In this document: piece after piece, positions 15,721 through 24,860 of the stretch
Layout: the number at the start of each line of letters is the position of its first letter
Numbering within the stretch: position 1 is the first letter of the stretch
NCBI GenBank assembly: GCA_001557035.1
Contig: LSKJ01000826.1
Location: 1-34,286, forward strand
Direction: 5' to 3'
Source of the DNA: Rhodospirillaceae bacterium CCH5-H10
GTDB lineage: Bacteria > Pseudomonadota > Alphaproteobacteria > Reyranellales > Reyranellaceae
DNA length: 34,286 nucleotides
Notes under the pieces: generated by a model
What the model saw: only the letters and a program-made list of their open reading frames with translations
Databases searched by the model: none
What the model was told of the DNA's origin: nothing
Translations under genes and position numbers: made by a program

Positions 15721-16538
15721 TCGATCAGCCGGACCGAGGCCTCGACCGTCATCTTGGCATCGCCGAAACCGACGCGGCGACCGCTGACCGGAGCCGCATC
15801 GCGATAGTCGAGGCCGACCGCCACGCGCAGGCTGTCGCCCCGCGGGCTGATGCCGTTGGCCGGGTCGAAGCCCACCCATTCGAGCCCGGGGACCCACGCT
15901 TCCGCCCAGGAGTGGCTGGTGCGGCCGACATGCAGTTCGGGATCGTCGTTGCGAAGGTAGCCGCTGACGTAGCGCGCCGGCACGCCGAGGCGGCGGCAGC
16001 AGGCGATGAAGATGTGCGCCTCGTCCTGCGCCACGCCGGCGCCGCGCGTCAGCGCCTCGATCGCGGTGGTGTCCACGGTCGAGGCCCCGGTCTTGTAGGC
16101 GACGCGCTCGGAGATGCGCTGCATCAACTCGTGCAGCACCGCGACCCGCTGCGCAGGCTCGGCGGCGCGCGCGGCCAGCCCCGCAATCAGCGGATCGAAG
16201 CTCTCGTCATGGCGCGCGAGCCCCGAATTGCGCATCCAGAACGGCGCGGGCAGGGTCGGCTCCTCGGTATAACGCAGCCACTGGTCGGTGCCGCTGTATT
16301 CGTAGATTCCCTGCACGACGATCTCGACGCTGTCGTGCCGCTGGGCAACCGAGAAGGTCGTGACCTGGTTGCCATGGCCGTCCTTCCATTCGGACCGTTT
16401 GCCGGGGCCGTCGATGCGCCACGACACGATGCGTTGCGCCGCCGCCGGCTTGGGCGTGAGGCGCACGTCGTGGATCGAATGACCCGAGGGCTGGTCGAAC
16501 TGGAAGTGAGTGGCGTGATGGACGGAGAAGCGCATCAT
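15717..16538 (-). CDS. Transglutaminase-like protein lacking the catalytic cysteine
   Basis: A 273-aa bacterial transglutaminase-like protein. An N-terminal beta domain starts MMRFSVHHATHFQFDQPSGHSIHDVRLTPKP. The core domain has TAIEALTRGAGVAQDEAHIF, RRLGVPARYVSGYL, RTSHSWAEAWVPGLEWVGFDPANG and VAVGLDYRDAAPVSG. Family members normally read GVCQD.AH with Cys-His-Asp as triad. Here H209 and D225 are present but the Cys is A170 (codon GCG). Catalysis by the usual thiol route is therefore unlikely. It follows the alpha-E gene after 5 bases and is the last gene of the ATP-grasp/alpha-E operon, in which such proteins are normal. It may be a binding protein now. ATG 16538 and 16535 are adjacent possible starts. 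Confidence 0.88.
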   Translation of the reverse strand: MMRFSVHHATHFQFDQPSGHSIHDVRLTPKPAAAQRIVSWRIDGPGKRSEWKDGHGNQVTTFSVAQRHDSVEIVVQGIYEYSGTDQWLRYTEEPTLPAPFWMRNSGLARHDESFDPLIAGLAARAAEPAQRVAVLHELMQRISERVAYKTGASTVDTTAIEALTRGAGVAQDEAHIFIACCRRLGVPARYVSGYLRNDDPELHVGRTSHSWAEAWVPGLEWVGFDPANGISPRGDSLRVAVGLDYRDAAPVSGRRVGFGDAKMTVEASVRLID

Positions 16539-16543
16539 TCTGC

Positions 16544-17476
16544 TCAATCCAGGAGGAACTGGCGGCCGATTTCGTTCGACAGCGTGCCGATGTCGCCGCG
16601 CAACTCGCCCAGGAACTTCGCCAGCCCGATGTCGAATACCTGGTCGATGCGGGCGTAGCGCAGCCGCGCGTGCAGCTCGCCCGCCAGCCGGTCCGCCTCG
16701 CCGCGCGTGCCGTAGGCTTCGGCCAGCTCGCGCATGTTGAGGTCGACCATCCAGAGGCAATGATGGACCGAGCGCGGCACGTCGCGCCGCAGCATCATCA
16801 GCTCGGCGACCTTCATGGGATGGAGCGAGCTGCGGTAGATGCGCCGGTAGGTGCGCACGGCGCCGATGCAGGCCAGTAGCTCCGACCAGGCGAAGTAGTC
16901 GAGCCCTTCGGCGCCGGGATTGCCGTCGGGCCGAAGCAGGTGAAACTTCACGTCGAGGATGCGGCCGGTGTTGTCGGCCCGCTCGAGGAAGGCGCCGAGT
17001 TGCAGGAAGTTGTTGGCTTCGTCGCGCAGCAAGGTCACCTGCGCCGCGCCGAAGATCATCACCGCCTGCTTCTTCACCGACTCGATCAGCGCACCGCGAT
17101 CGAGGTTGGCGCGGTTGCCGCGCAGCCGGGCGCTGAGTTCCAGCCAGAGTGCGTTCAGGCTCTCCCAGACGTCGACCGTGATGTTGTTGCGCTCCTCGCG
17201 GGCATTGCGCCGCGCCGCGCCGATCGAATTGACGATGGAGGAGGGGTTGTTCTCGTCGAGCACTAGGAAGTCGATCAGGCTGGCGAGCCGCTTGCCCTGC
17301 GCCTGGCTCTGGCGGAACTCGTCCTCCATGCCGAAGATCGCCGCAACGCCGGCGGCTTCCTCGCCGCGCGACTGCAGGGCCATGCGCTGGGTCGCCTCGA
17401 TCAGCCGGGCCGTCGACTTGGCGCGCTGCAGGTAGCGGCCCATCCAGTAGAGGTTCTTGGCGGTACTGCTCAGCAT
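16544..17476 (-). CDS. Alpha-E domain protein (DUF403)
   Basis: A 310-aa, mostly helical protein starting MLSSTAKNLYWMGRYLQRAKSTARLIE, the typical DUF403/alpha-E opening with NLYWMGRY.ERA. Further marks: NNPSSIVNSIGAARRNAREERNNITVDVWESLN, LLRDEANNFLQLGAFLERADNTGRILDVK, and PRSVHHCLWMVDLNM. Alpha-E proteins are encoded next to circularly permuted ATP-grasp enzymes and transglutaminases, and the set is predicted to make or process a peptide-like product, sometimes with the Anbu protease. Anbu is not in the window. The Shine-Dalgarno GGAGGAAGG (about 17491-17483) lies at the edge of a palindromic repeat. The in-frame start at 17497 would lie before this site. Confidence 0.93.
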   Translation of the reverse strand: MLSSTAKNLYWMGRYLQRAKSTARLIEATQRMALQSRGEEAAGVAAIFGMEDEFRQSQAQGKRLASLIDFLVLDENNPSSIVNSIGAARRNAREERNNITVDVWESLNALWLELSARLRGNRANLDRGALIESVKKQAVMIFGAAQVTLLRDEANNFLQLGAFLERADNTGRILDVKFHLLRPDGNPGAEGLDYFAWSELLACIGAVRTYRRIYRSSLHPMKVAELMMLRRDVPRSVHHCLWMVDLNMRELAEAYGTRGEADRLAGELHARLRYARIDQVFDIGLAKFLGELRGDIGTLSNEIGRQFLLD

Positions 17477-17488
17477 GGGAAGAACCTT

Positions 17489-17609
17489 CCTCCCCATTCA
17501 AATGGGGAGGTGGCCCGACGGGCGGGAGGGGTCAGGAGGCTTTCAGAGATGCTGGCGATCATGACCCCTCCGTCCGCGGCGCGGACACCTCCCCATTTGA
17601 ATGGGGAGG
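17489..17609. repeat. Large inverted repeat between ATP-grasp and alpha-E genes
   Basis: The left arm (17489-17534) runs from CCTCCCCATTCAAATGGGG to GGGAGGGGTCA. The right arm (17562-17609) is its near-complete reverse complement, with a 27-base spacer. Each arm also contains a small palindrome (CCTCCCC...GGGGAGG around ATTCAAAT). Palindromes of this wording are dispersed intergenic repeats in several alphaproteobacteria. The right arm encodes the last 16 or so codons of the ATP-grasp gene, and the left arm carries the GGAGG used by the alpha-E gene. Confidence 0.75.
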
Positions 17610-19037
17610 GTCTGAGGGATCCGGCGCCAGCACCCACGTGTCCTTGGTGCCGCCGCCCTGGCTCGAATTCACCACCAGCGATCCCTCCTTGAGGGCGACG
17701 CGCGTGAGGCCGCCCGGGACGATGGTGATCTTCTTGCCCGAGAGCACGAAGGGGCGCAGGTCGACGTGCCGGGGGGCGACGCCCTGGTTCACGAAGGTCG
17801 GGCAGGTGGAGAGCGAGAGCGTCGGCTGGGCGATGTAGTTGTCCGGTCGTGCCTTCAGCAGTGTGCGGAATTCCTCGATCTCGGCCTTGCTCGAGGTCGG
17901 GCCGACCAGCATGCCCTTGCCGCCCGATCCGTGGACTTCCTTGACCACGATCTCGGACAGGTGCTCAAGCACGTACTTGTAGTCGTCGGCCCGGTCGCAG
18001 CGCCAGGTCGGCACGTTCTGCAGGATCGGCTCCTCGCCGAGATAGAAGCGAACCATCTCCGGCACGTAGGTATAGGTCGACTTGTCGTCGGCCACGCCGT
18101 TACCCAGTGCGTTCACGATGTTCACGCGACCGGCGCGGAGCGCGCCCAGCAGGCCGGCGACGCCCAGGAACGAGTCGGGGCGCATCGCCAGCGGATCGAG
18201 GAAGGCGTCGTCGACGCGGCGGTAGATCACGTCGACCCGCTGCGGTCCGCGCGGCGTGCGCATGAAGACGCGGCTTTCGTCGACGAACAGGTCGGAGCCC
18301 TTCACCAGCTCGATGCCCATCTCGTCGGCCAGAAAGGCGTGCTCGAAATAGGCGCTGTTGTAATGGCCGGGTGTCAGCAGCACGACATTGGGCTCATGGC
18401 CGTCGCTGAACGACACGGAGCGCAGCGTGGCGAGCAGCTCCTCGCTGTAGTCGGCCACGGGAAGGACGCTCTTGGCGGCGAACAGCTCCGGCGCCAGCCG
18501 CATCATCACTTCGCGATTCTCGAGGACGTAGGAGACGCCGGATGGCGTGCGCACGTTGTCCTCGAGGACGTAGAAATCCTTTTCGCCGACGCGGACGAGA
18601 TCGATTCCGGCGATATGAGCATGTACGCCACCCGGCAGTTGCAGCCCCTGCGCCATGGCGACGAACTCGCCGTTCATCAGGATCTGCTCTTCGGGGATGA
18701 TGCCGGCGCGGCAGATTTCGCGCTGGCTGTAGGCGTCGCTCAGGAACGCGTTCAGCGCCCGCACGCGCTGCGACAGGCCCTTGTGGAGGAACTGCCACTC
18801 GTCCCACGCGATGACGCGCGGGATGATGTCGAAGGGGATCGTCGTTTCGGCCCCTTCGGCCGCGCCATAGGCGCCGAAGGTGATGCCGTGCCGCCGATAG
18901 AAGAGATCGACTTCGGCGCGCGTGGCCGCCACCCGTTCGGGCGAGGTGCGCGCCAGCCAGTCGGCGACGCCACGATAGGGTACCCGGACGGAGCCGTCCG
19001 TACCCGAATTCATTTCATCGAATGCCTTGATCGCCAT
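17559..19037 (-). CDS. Circularly permuted type 2 ATP-grasp protein
   Basis: A 492-aa circularly permuted ATP-grasp protein (DUF404/DUF407 type), a predicted carboxylate-amine ligase. Marks: FDEMNSG near the start, TFGAYGAAEGAETTIPFDIIPR, AWDEWQFLHKGLSQRVRALNAFL, NGEFVAMAQGLQLPGGVHAHIAGIDLVR, FYVLEDNVRTPSGVSYVLENR, VDVIYRRVDDAFLDPL, NALGNGVADDKSTYTYVPEM, VVKEVHGSGGKGMLVGP (glycine-rich ATP loop), and VDLRPFVLSG. The start is put at ATG 19037; GTG 19049 is possible. The last codons (DPPHSNGEVSAPRTEGS) come from the right arm of a palindromic repeat, so the native C-terminus has been replaced or extended. First gene of a three-gene operon. Confidence 0.93.
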   Translation of the reverse strand: MAIKAFDEMNSGTDGSVRVPYRGVADWLARTSPERVAATRAEVDLFYRRHGITFGAYGAAEGAETTIPFDIIPRVIAWDEWQFLHKGLSQRVRALNAFLSDAYSQREICRAGIIPEEQILMNGEFVAMAQGLQLPGGVHAHIAGIDLVRVGEKDFYVLEDNVRTPSGVSYVLENREVMMRLAPELFAAKSVLPVADYSEELLATLRSVSFSDGHEPNVVLLTPGHYNSAYFEHAFLADEMGIELVKGSDLFVDESRVFMRTPRGPQRVDVIYRRVDDAFLDPLAMRPDSFLGVAGLLGALRAGRVNIVNALGNGVADDKSTYTYVPEMVRFYLGEEPILQNVPTWRCDRADDYKYVLEHLSEIVVKEVHGSGGKGMLVGPTSSKAEIEEFRTLLKARPDNYIAQPTLSLSTCPTFVNQGVAPRHVDLRPFVLSGKKITIVPGGLTRVALKEGSLVVNSSQGGGTKDTWVLAPDPSDPPHSNGEVSAPRTEGS

Positions 19038-19121
19038 CCGGCATTTCACCCCCTGTCAAATCACCATATAAGCAATCGACGGGCCAACAAAGTGCTCGTG
19101 ACCATCGGGCGGAGGCGCGGC

Positions 19122-20111
19122 ATGAAGCAGGTGCTGATCGATCGTTACGGGACGCCGTGGGACGTGGCGCGCTGCGCCGACGTCCCCGACGTGGGTGAGC
19201 CGGCGGCCGACGAGGTCGTCTTCGACGTGCTGGCCTTCCCCATCAATCCCGCCGACATGTGGTTCTGCAAGGGGAGTTACCGGCTGAAGCCGCCGTTGCC
19301 GGCAACGCCGGGTGCGGAATGTGTCGGCCGCGTCACCGCGGTCGGCACCGACGTGAAGCACGTCAAGAAGGGCGACCTGGTCATCAACCTGCAGCGCGAG
19401 AACTGGACGCAGAAACGTCGCGTGAAGGGCGACGACGCCATCCCGTTGCCGGCCGGGATCGACCTGCGCCAGGCGGCGATGGTGCGCATCAACCCGCCGA
19501 CGGCGCGGCTCATGCTGTCGGACTTCGTCGATCTGGCGCCCGGCGAATGGGTCATCCAGAACGTTGCCAACTCGGCGGTCGGCCGCCTGCTGATCGTGCA
19601 GGCCCACCAGCGCGGCCTGCGCACGGTCAACATAGTGCGCCGTGCCGAATTGGCCGGCGAGTTGAAGGCGCTCGGCGCCGATGTCGTGCTGGTCGATGGC
19701 GACGATCTCGCCGAGCGCGTCGCCGGGGCGACCGGCAAGGCCGCGATCCGGCTGGGCGTCGAGGCGATCGGCGGCGCCGCAACCGGCCGCCTCGTCGACT
19801 GCGTCGCGACTGAAGGCACGGTGGTGCACTACGGCTCGATGAGCGGCGAGGACCCCAGGGTGGGGCGCAGCAACCTCATCTACCGCGGCATCAAGCTGAC
19901 GGGATTCATGCTGGGCCGCGGTCTCGCCAGGCGGGATGCGGCGAAGATCCGCGAAATCTATGCCGAGCTTGCGGCGCAGGTGATGGCGGGTACGTTGTAC
20001 GCCCCGGTGGACACGGTCTATCCGATCGAGAAGATCAAGGATGCGCTGGCGCATGCCGACAAGGGCGGGCGCAACGGCAAGATCCTGGTGGCGCCCAACG
20101 GCGCGATTTGA
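19122..20111 (+). CDS. Zinc-independent MDR oxidoreductase, 2-enoyl thioester reductase (MECR/ETR)-like
   Basis: A 329-aa medium-chain dehydrogenase/reductase. INPADMWFCKGSY (Y53 at the place of the catalytic Tyr of MECR/ETR), LPATPGAECVGRVTAVG, GDLVINLQRENWTQKRRV and EWVIQNVANSAVGRLLIVQA with LRTVNIVRR all resemble trans-2-enoyl-CoA/ACP reductases rather than alcohol dehydrogenases; no structural zinc cysteine cluster is present. The expected reaction is NADPH-dependent reduction of a 2-enoyl thioester or quinone; substrate is uncertain. The start ATG 19122 has GGAGG 8 bases upstream. It is divergent from the ATP-grasp gene (84-base gap) and is followed after 16 bases by an NTF2-like gene, probably in the same transcript. 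Confidence 0.85.
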   Translation: MKQVLIDRYGTPWDVARCADVPDVGEPAADEVVFDVLAFPINPADMWFCKGSYRLKPPLPATPGAECVGRVTAVGTDVKHVKKGDLVINLQRENWTQKRRVKGDDAIPLPAGIDLRQAAMVRINPPTARLMLSDFVDLAPGEWVIQNVANSAVGRLLIVQAHQRGLRTVNIVRRAELAGELKALGADVVLVDGDDLAERVAGATGKAAIRLGVEAIGGAATGRLVDCVATEGTVVHYGSMSGEDPRVGRSNLIYRGIKLTGFMLGRGLARRDAAKIREIYAELAAQVMAGTLYAPVDTVYPIEKIKDALAHADKGGRNGKILVAPNGAI

Positions 20112-20127
20112 ACGAGGGAGAAATCAG

Positions 20128-20502
20128 ATGAATTCCGACGTCGCGGCCATCGAGAAGGTGCTTCAGGTCTATTTCGACGGCCTCTACGAGGGCGACACGA
20201 AGAAGCTCGGCGAGGCATTCCATCCGGCCTCGCACCTCTACAGCGCCGGCCCCGACGGCAAGGCCGCGGACATGCCGCGCGCCGACTGGTTCAAGATGGT
20301 GGAGAGCCGCAAGTCGGCCAAGGACAGCGGCAGCGAGCGCCGCGACCGCATCGTGTCGATCGATTTCTCCGGCCCGGCGACGGCCTTCGCCAAGGTCGAG
20401 TGCCAGATCCCGCCGCGCTACTTCACGGACTATCTGACGCTTCTAAAGGTAGAAGGCCGTTGGCAGGTCATTGCCAAGGCCTTCCACACCGTTACCAAAT
20501 AG
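20128..20502 (+). CDS. NTF2-like protein (putative lumazine-binding type)
   Basis: A 124-aa protein: MNSDVAAIEKVLQVYFDGLYEGDTKKLGEAFHPASHLYS, then ADMPRADWFKMVESRKS, FAKVECQIPPRYFTDYLTLLKVEGRWQVIAKAFHTVTK. This matches the NTF2-like family annotated as putative lumazine-binding (PF12893). It is related in fold but not close in sequence to the NTF2-like gene at 804. GAGGGAG lies 8 bases before the ATG. The 16-base gap after the enoyl reductase-like gene suggests co-transcription. Its ligand and reaction are unknown. Confidence 0.8.
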   Translation: MNSDVAAIEKVLQVYFDGLYEGDTKKLGEAFHPASHLYSAGPDGKAADMPRADWFKMVESRKSAKDSGSERRDRIVSIDFSGPATAFAKVECQIPPRYFTDYLTLLKVEGRWQVIAKAFHTVTK

Positions 20503-20526
20503 ACGTCCGAGCCGGACGCGGGGAGC

Positions 20527-21072
20527 CTAGCTCTTCGCGTCCGCCGCGACCTGGACCTTGATCATCTTGTCCGGCGGAGCGGACACGGCGCCCGAACCCG
20601 GCGCGCCCTTCTTGATCTTGTCGACGAACTCCATGCCGGACGTGACCTTGCCCCAGACGGTGTACTGGCCGTCGAGGAAGTTCGAGTCCTTGAAGACGAT
20701 GAAGAACTGGCTGCGGGCGCTGTTCGGGTCGTTGGTGCGGGCCATCGAAACCGAGCCGCGGACGTGCGGCTCCTTCGAGAACTCGGCCTTGAGCAGCTCG
20801 CCCATGCCGCCGGTGCCGGTGCCCGTCGGGTCGCCGGTCTGCGCCATGAAGCCGTCGATCACGCGGTGGAAAACCACGCCGTCGTACTTGCCCTCGCGTG
20901 CCAGCTTCTTGATCTGGGCGACGTGCTTGGGGGCGAGGTCCGGGCGCATTTCGATGACGACACGGCCGTCCTTGAGGTCGATGTAGAGGGTGTTTTCCTT
21001 ATCCATGGCGGAGGCTGCTCCTGCGAACATGAGAATGACGGCAAGGACGGGCGTCAGAATGGCGAGCCGCAT
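20527..21072 (-). CDS. Exported peptidyl-prolyl cis-trans isomerase (cyclophilin)
   Basis: A 181-aa cyclophilin. The signal peptide MRLAILTPVLAVILMFAGAASA (cleavage after about residue 22) sends it to the periplasm. The catalytic domain shows YDGVVFHRVIDGFMAQTGDP (R70 as catalytic Arg), GTGTGGMGELLKAEF, GSVSMARTNDPNSARSQFFI and LDGQYTVWGKVTSGMEFVDKI. It isomerises X-Pro bonds during folding of envelope proteins. The start at 21072 has AAGGAA 8 bases upstream; an extension to 21096 is not supported. Divergent from coxB. The 278-base gap (21073-21350) should hold both promoters; no site could be assigned with confidence. Confidence 0.94.
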   Translation of the reverse strand: MRLAILTPVLAVILMFAGAASAMDKENTLYIDLKDGRVVIEMRPDLAPKHVAQIKKLAREGKYDGVVFHRVIDGFMAQTGDPTGTGTGGMGELLKAEFSKEPHVRGSVSMARTNDPNSARSQFFIVFKDSNFLDGQYTVWGKVTSGMEFVDKIKKGAPGSGAVSAPPDKMIKVQVAADAKS

Positions 21073-21350
21073 GACGGTTTCCTTCGGCGAATCCACGGTC
21101 TGGCCGCGGCGGGCGGGACCTTAAAGGCCGACCGTCGAAAGACAAGCGGCAACTTCGGGGCGGCCTGGGCCCGGCAGCCCGGGGAGAATTCCACCGCGCG
21201 CGGGGCGGCTGCGACCGGCCGCCACATACCGACGGGGGCTGAAAACCCGTTACCACCCACGGCTATATCTGGTACTAACCCGTTTGAAATGCGGGGGATT
21301 TTGCGGGTCGGAAAAGCCTGCCGGGTCTTAACCGCCGAGGGGACGGATGC

Positions 21351-22217
21351 ATGGTCGTTAAGCGCGTTTTGGGCGTTCTTGGACTGTTGGCGGCAATGGC
21401 CGGGTTCGGCATCGCGGCGCCTGCCCAGGCGCAGAAGGTCATCGGTGTGCCGCATGACTGGCAGCTGAATTTCCCGCCGCCCTTCACGCCGATCATGGAG
21501 CGGGTGGAAACGCTCCACGACATTCTGCTGGTGATCATCACGCTGATCTGCGTTTTCGTGCTGGCGCTGCTGCTCTACGCAATGTGGCGCTTCCATGCCT
21601 CGCGCAATCCGACGCCGTCGGCCACGACCCACCACACGGGGCTCGAGATTGCCTGGACGATCATCCCGATCCTGATCCTGGTCGTGATCGCCATTCCGTC
21701 CTTCCGCCTGCTCTATTACAGCGACAAGGCTACCGACGCGGCGCTGACCATCAAGGTCACCGGGCACCAGTGGTACTGGTCCTACAACTACCCCGACCAG
21801 GGTGATTTCACCGTGGAAAGCCGTATCCTCAGCGAAGCCGACCGCGCCAAGATGAAGCCGCAGGTGCCGCGTCTGCTGGCCGTCGACGAGGAAATGGTGA
21901 TCCCCGCCAACACCGTGGTCCGCATCATCGGCACCGCCGAGGGCGGCTCCATGCACGGCTGGACCGTTCCGGGCTTCGGCATCAAGAAGACGGTGATCCC
22001 CGGCCGTCTCAACGAAGGCTGGATCAGCGTCAAGGAAGAGGGCCTCTACTTCGGCCAGTGCTCGCAGATCTGCGGCCAGAACCACACCTACATGCCGATC
22101 GGCGTCAAGGTGGTTTCCAGGGCCGACTTCGACAAATGGGTGGCAGACAAGAAGAAGGCCGCCGGGCTTGCGCCCGCGACCGATGTCGCCGCCGTCTCCA
22201 CTCCCGCCACCCGCTAA
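21351..22217 (+). CDS. coxB: Cytochrome c oxidase subunit II
   Basis: A 288-aa subunit II of an aa3-type oxidase; it accepts electrons from cytochrome c at the CuA centre on the periplasmic side. A signal peptide (residues 1-27, ending AQAQ) is followed by two membrane segments, about 57-79 and 99-122. The CuA ligands are all visible: H202 in SMHGWTVPGFG, C237 and C241 in GQCSQICGQNHTYMP, H245 and M248. The aromatic patch GHQWYWSYNYP is present. The start ATG 21351 has GAGGGG about 9 bases upstream. First gene of the oxidase operon; 24 bases separate it from coxA. Confidence 0.97.
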   Translation: MVVKRVLGVLGLLAAMAGFGIAAPAQAQKVIGVPHDWQLNFPPPFTPIMERVETLHDILLVIITLICVFVLALLLYAMWRFHASRNPTPSATTHHTGLEIAWTIIPILILVVIAIPSFRLLYYSDKATDAALTIKVTGHQWYWSYNYPDQGDFTVESRILSEADRAKMKPQVPRLLAVDEEMVIPANTVVRIIGTAEGGSMHGWTVPGFGIKKTVIPGRLNEGWISVKEEGLYFGQCSQICGQNHTYMPIGVKVVSRADFDKWVADKKKAAGLAPATDVAAVSTPATR

Positions 22218-22241
22218 GCGCTTCTCCGCAGGAGACTGATT

Positions 22242-23879
22242 ATGGCCACCGCGCACGGCGCAGCCCACGACCACAACGCCCACGGGCACGACGACCACCA
22301 CACGCCGACCGGCATCAGGCGGTGGCTGTACAGCACGAACCATAAGGACATCGGCACGATGTACCTTATCTTCTCGATCATGGCGGCGCTGATCGGGGCG
22401 GGCTTCTCGGTCTACATGCGCCTCGAGCTGATGCAGCCGGGCGTGCAGTACTTCAACGGCGCCGACGGCACGCCGGACGGCCATTTCTGGAACACGATCG
22501 TGACGGCGCACGGCCTGATCATGGTGTTCTTCGTGGTCATGCCGGGCCTGATCGGCGGCTTCGGCAACTGGTTCGTGCCGCTGATGATCGGAGCGCCCGA
22601 CATGGCGTTCCCGCGCATGAACAACATCAGCTTCTGGCTGCTGCCGCCGGCCTTCATCCTGCTGCTGATGTCCGCCCTGATCGGCGGCGGCGTGGGCACC
22701 GGCTGGACGATCTATCCGCCGCTCACGCTCAACCAGGGCGCCGGCATGGATCTCGCGATCTTCTCGCTGCACATCGCGGGCGCCTCGTCGATCCTGGGTG
22801 CGATCAACTTCATCACGACCATCCTGAACATGCGCGCGCCGGGCATGACCCTGCACCGCATGCCGCTGTTCGCCTGGTCGATCCTGGTCACCGCGTTCCT
22901 GCTGCTGCTGGCGCTGCCGGTCCTCGCCGGCGCCATCACGATGCTGCTGACCGACCGCAACTTCGGCACCTCGTTCTTCAAGGCCGAGGGCGGCGGCGAC
23001 CCGACGCTGTTCCTGAACCTGTTCTGGTTCTTCGGTCACCCCGAAGTCTACATCATGATCCTGCCGGCCTTCGGCATCATCAGCCACATCATCTCGACCT
23101 TCGCCAAGAAGCCGATCTTCGGCTATCTCGGCATGGCCTATGCGATGGTGGCGATCGGCGTCGTCGGCTTCGTCGTGTGGGCGCACCACATGTATACGGT
23201 CGGCATGGACGTCGATACGCGCGCCTACTTCGTGGCCGCGACGATGGTCATCGCCGTCCCGACGGGCGTGAAGATCTTCTCGTGGATCGCCACGATGTGG
23301 GGTGGCTCGATCCGTCTCACCATCCCGATGCTGTGGGCGATCGGCTTCATCTTCCTGTTCACCGTCGGTGGCGTCACCGGCGTGGTCCTGGCCAATGCCG
23401 GCGTCGACTACTCGCTGCACAACACCTACTACGTGATCGCGCACTTCCATTACGTGCTGTCGCTGGGTGCGGTGTTCGGCATGTTCGCCGGCTTCTACTA
23501 CTGGATCGGCAAGATGTCGGGCCGGCAGTATCCGGAGTGGGCGGCCCAGATCCACTTCTGGCTGACCTTCGTCGCCGTGAACCTGACCTTCTTCCCGATG
23601 CACTTCTCGGGGCTGGCCGGCATGCCGCGCCACTACGTCGACTATCCCGATGCGATGTCGCACTGGAACTACCTGTCGTCGATCGGTGCGTTCATGTCCT
23701 TCGGGGCGACCATCTTCTGGCTGATCTTCGTGGTCTTCGGGACGCTGATGTTCGGCCGCAAGGTCGGCGCCAACTACTGGGGTGAGGGCGCCACGACGCT
23801 GGAATGGACGGTCGACTCGCCGCCGCCGTTCCACACGTTCGAGGAACTGCCGCACATCTCGCCGACGGCACACCACTAG
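22242..23879 (+). CDS. coxA: Cytochrome c oxidase subunit I
   Basis: A 545-aa, 12-helix haem-copper subunit that reduces O2 to water and pumps protons. Ligands are visible: H90 (haem a) in [11 protein letters not shown]266 with Y270 and E268 in [13 protein letters not shown] (CuB, His-Tyr crosslink, D-channel glutamate), H315-H316 in [11 protein letters not shown] (CuB), and H401/H403 in [12 protein letters not shown] (haem a3/haem a). The N-terminus is His-rich (seven His in the first 20 residues), which may be a metal-binding extension. AGGAG precedes the ATG at 22242. The length is that of canonical A-type alphaproteobacterial oxidases. Confidence 0.98.
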   Translation: MATAHGAAHDHNAHGHDDHHTPTGIRRWLYSTNHKDIGTMYLIFSIMAALIGAGFSVYMRLELMQPGVQYFNGADGTPDGHFWNTIVTAHGLIMVFFVVMPGLIGGFGNWFVPLMIGAPDMAFPRMNNISFWLLPPAFILLLMSALIGGGVGTGWTIYPPLTLNQGAGMDLAIFSLHIAGASSILGAINFITTILNMRAPGMTLHRMPLFAWSILVTAFLLLLALPVLAGAITMLLTDRNFGTSFFKAEGGGDPTLFLNLFWFFGHPEVYIMILPAFGIISHIISTFAKKPIFGYLGMAYAMVAIGVVGFVVWAHHMYTVGMDVDTRAYFVAATMVIAVPTGVKIFSWIATMWGGSIRLTIPMLWAIGFIFLFTVGGVTGVVLANAGVDYSLHNTYYVIAHFHYVLSLGAVFGMFAGFYYWIGKMSGRQYPEWAAQIHFWLTFVAVNLTFFPMHFSGLAGMPRHYVDYPDAMSHWNYLSSIGAFMSFGATIFWLIFVVFGTLMFGRKVGANYWGEGATTLEWTVDSPPPFHTFEELPHISPTAHH

Positions 23880-23927
23880 GAACGGAGCGGAGGCGCCCCA
23901 AGAAGGCGCCTTCGCCTTGCAAGGCAC

Positions 23928-24860
23928 ATGAGCGACACCGCGCATACTCTCACAGGCAGGATCGACGGCGACGTCGCGCCTGCGCGCGTGCGCGACTACA
24001 TCGACCTGCTGAAGCCGCGCGTGATGTCGCTCGTGGTGTTCACCGGCTGGATCGGCGTGGTGATCGCTCCGGTGCACATCCATCCGTTCAAGACACTGCT
24101 GGCGGTGATCGCGATCGCGCTGGGGTCCGGCGCCGCCGGCTGCATCAACATGTGGTACGAGCGCGACCTCGACGCCCTGATGGCGCGCACGCGCAACCGC
24201 CCGCTGCCGGCCGGCCGCGTGGCGCCCGACGATGCGCTGGGCCTCGGCGTGCTGCTGTCGATGTTCTCCGTGCTGCTGATGGCGGTATCGACGAACCTGG
24301 TGGCGGCTGCGCTGCTGGCCGCGGCGATCCTGTTCTACGTCTTCATCTACACGATCTGGCTGAAGCGCCGGACGCCGCAGAACATCGTGATCGGCGGCGC
24401 CGCCGGCGCCTTCCCGCCGATGATCGGCTGGGCCGCCGCGACCGGCGATGTCTCCTCCGTCGGTATCGCGCTCTTCCTGCTCGTCTTCCTGTGGACGCCG
24501 CCGCATTTCTGGGCGCTCGCGCTCTATCGCAGCGAGGATTATCGCCGGGCCGGTGTACCGATGCTGCCGGTGGTGGCCGGTCCGCGCGAGACCAAGCGCC
24601 AGATGGTGATCTACACGCTGCTGCTCCTGCCCGTCGCCGTGGCGCCGACTCTGCTGGGCGCGGTCGGCTGGGTCTACGGCACGGTCGCCCTGGCACTCAG
24701 CCTGGGCTTCATCGGTCACGCGATCGCCGTGTGGCGCACGGCCGACGACGAGACCGCCTTCGGCGCAGCCCGCCGGATGTTCCGCTATTCGCTGATCTAT
24801 CTCGCGGCGCTGTTCGCGGCTCTGCCGGTCGATCTGGTCATGAGCCGGATCGCGGGATGA
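23928..24860 (+). CDS. ctaB: Protohaem IX farnesyltransferase
   Basis: A 310-aa polytopic UbiA-family prenyltransferase that converts haem B to haem O, a precursor of haem A for the oxidase. The first aspartate-rich region reads NMWYERDLDALMARTRNRPLPAGR and the second conserved block YRSEDYRRAGVPMLPVVAG. About eight hydrophobic helices are seen, e.g. LLSMFSVLLMAVSTNLVAAALL. The start ATG 23928 follows coxA by 48 bases, a gap that contains a GGCGCC-rich small hairpin. The stop overlaps the start of the small coxF-type gene as ATGA. Confidence 0.96.
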   Translation: MSDTAHTLTGRIDGDVAPARVRDYIDLLKPRVMSLVVFTGWIGVVIAPVHIHPFKTLLAVIAIALGSGAAGCINMWYERDLDALMARTRNRPLPAGRVAPDDALGLGVLLSMFSVLLMAVSTNLVAAALLAAAILFYVFIYTIWLKRRTPQNIVIGGAAGAFPPMIGWAAATGDVSSVGIALFLLVFLWTPPHFWALALYRSEDYRRAGVPMLPVVAGPRETKRQMVIYTLLLLPVAVAPTLLGAVGWVYGTVALALSLGFIGHAIAVWRTADDETAFGAARRMFRYSLIYLAALFAALPVDLVMSRIAG

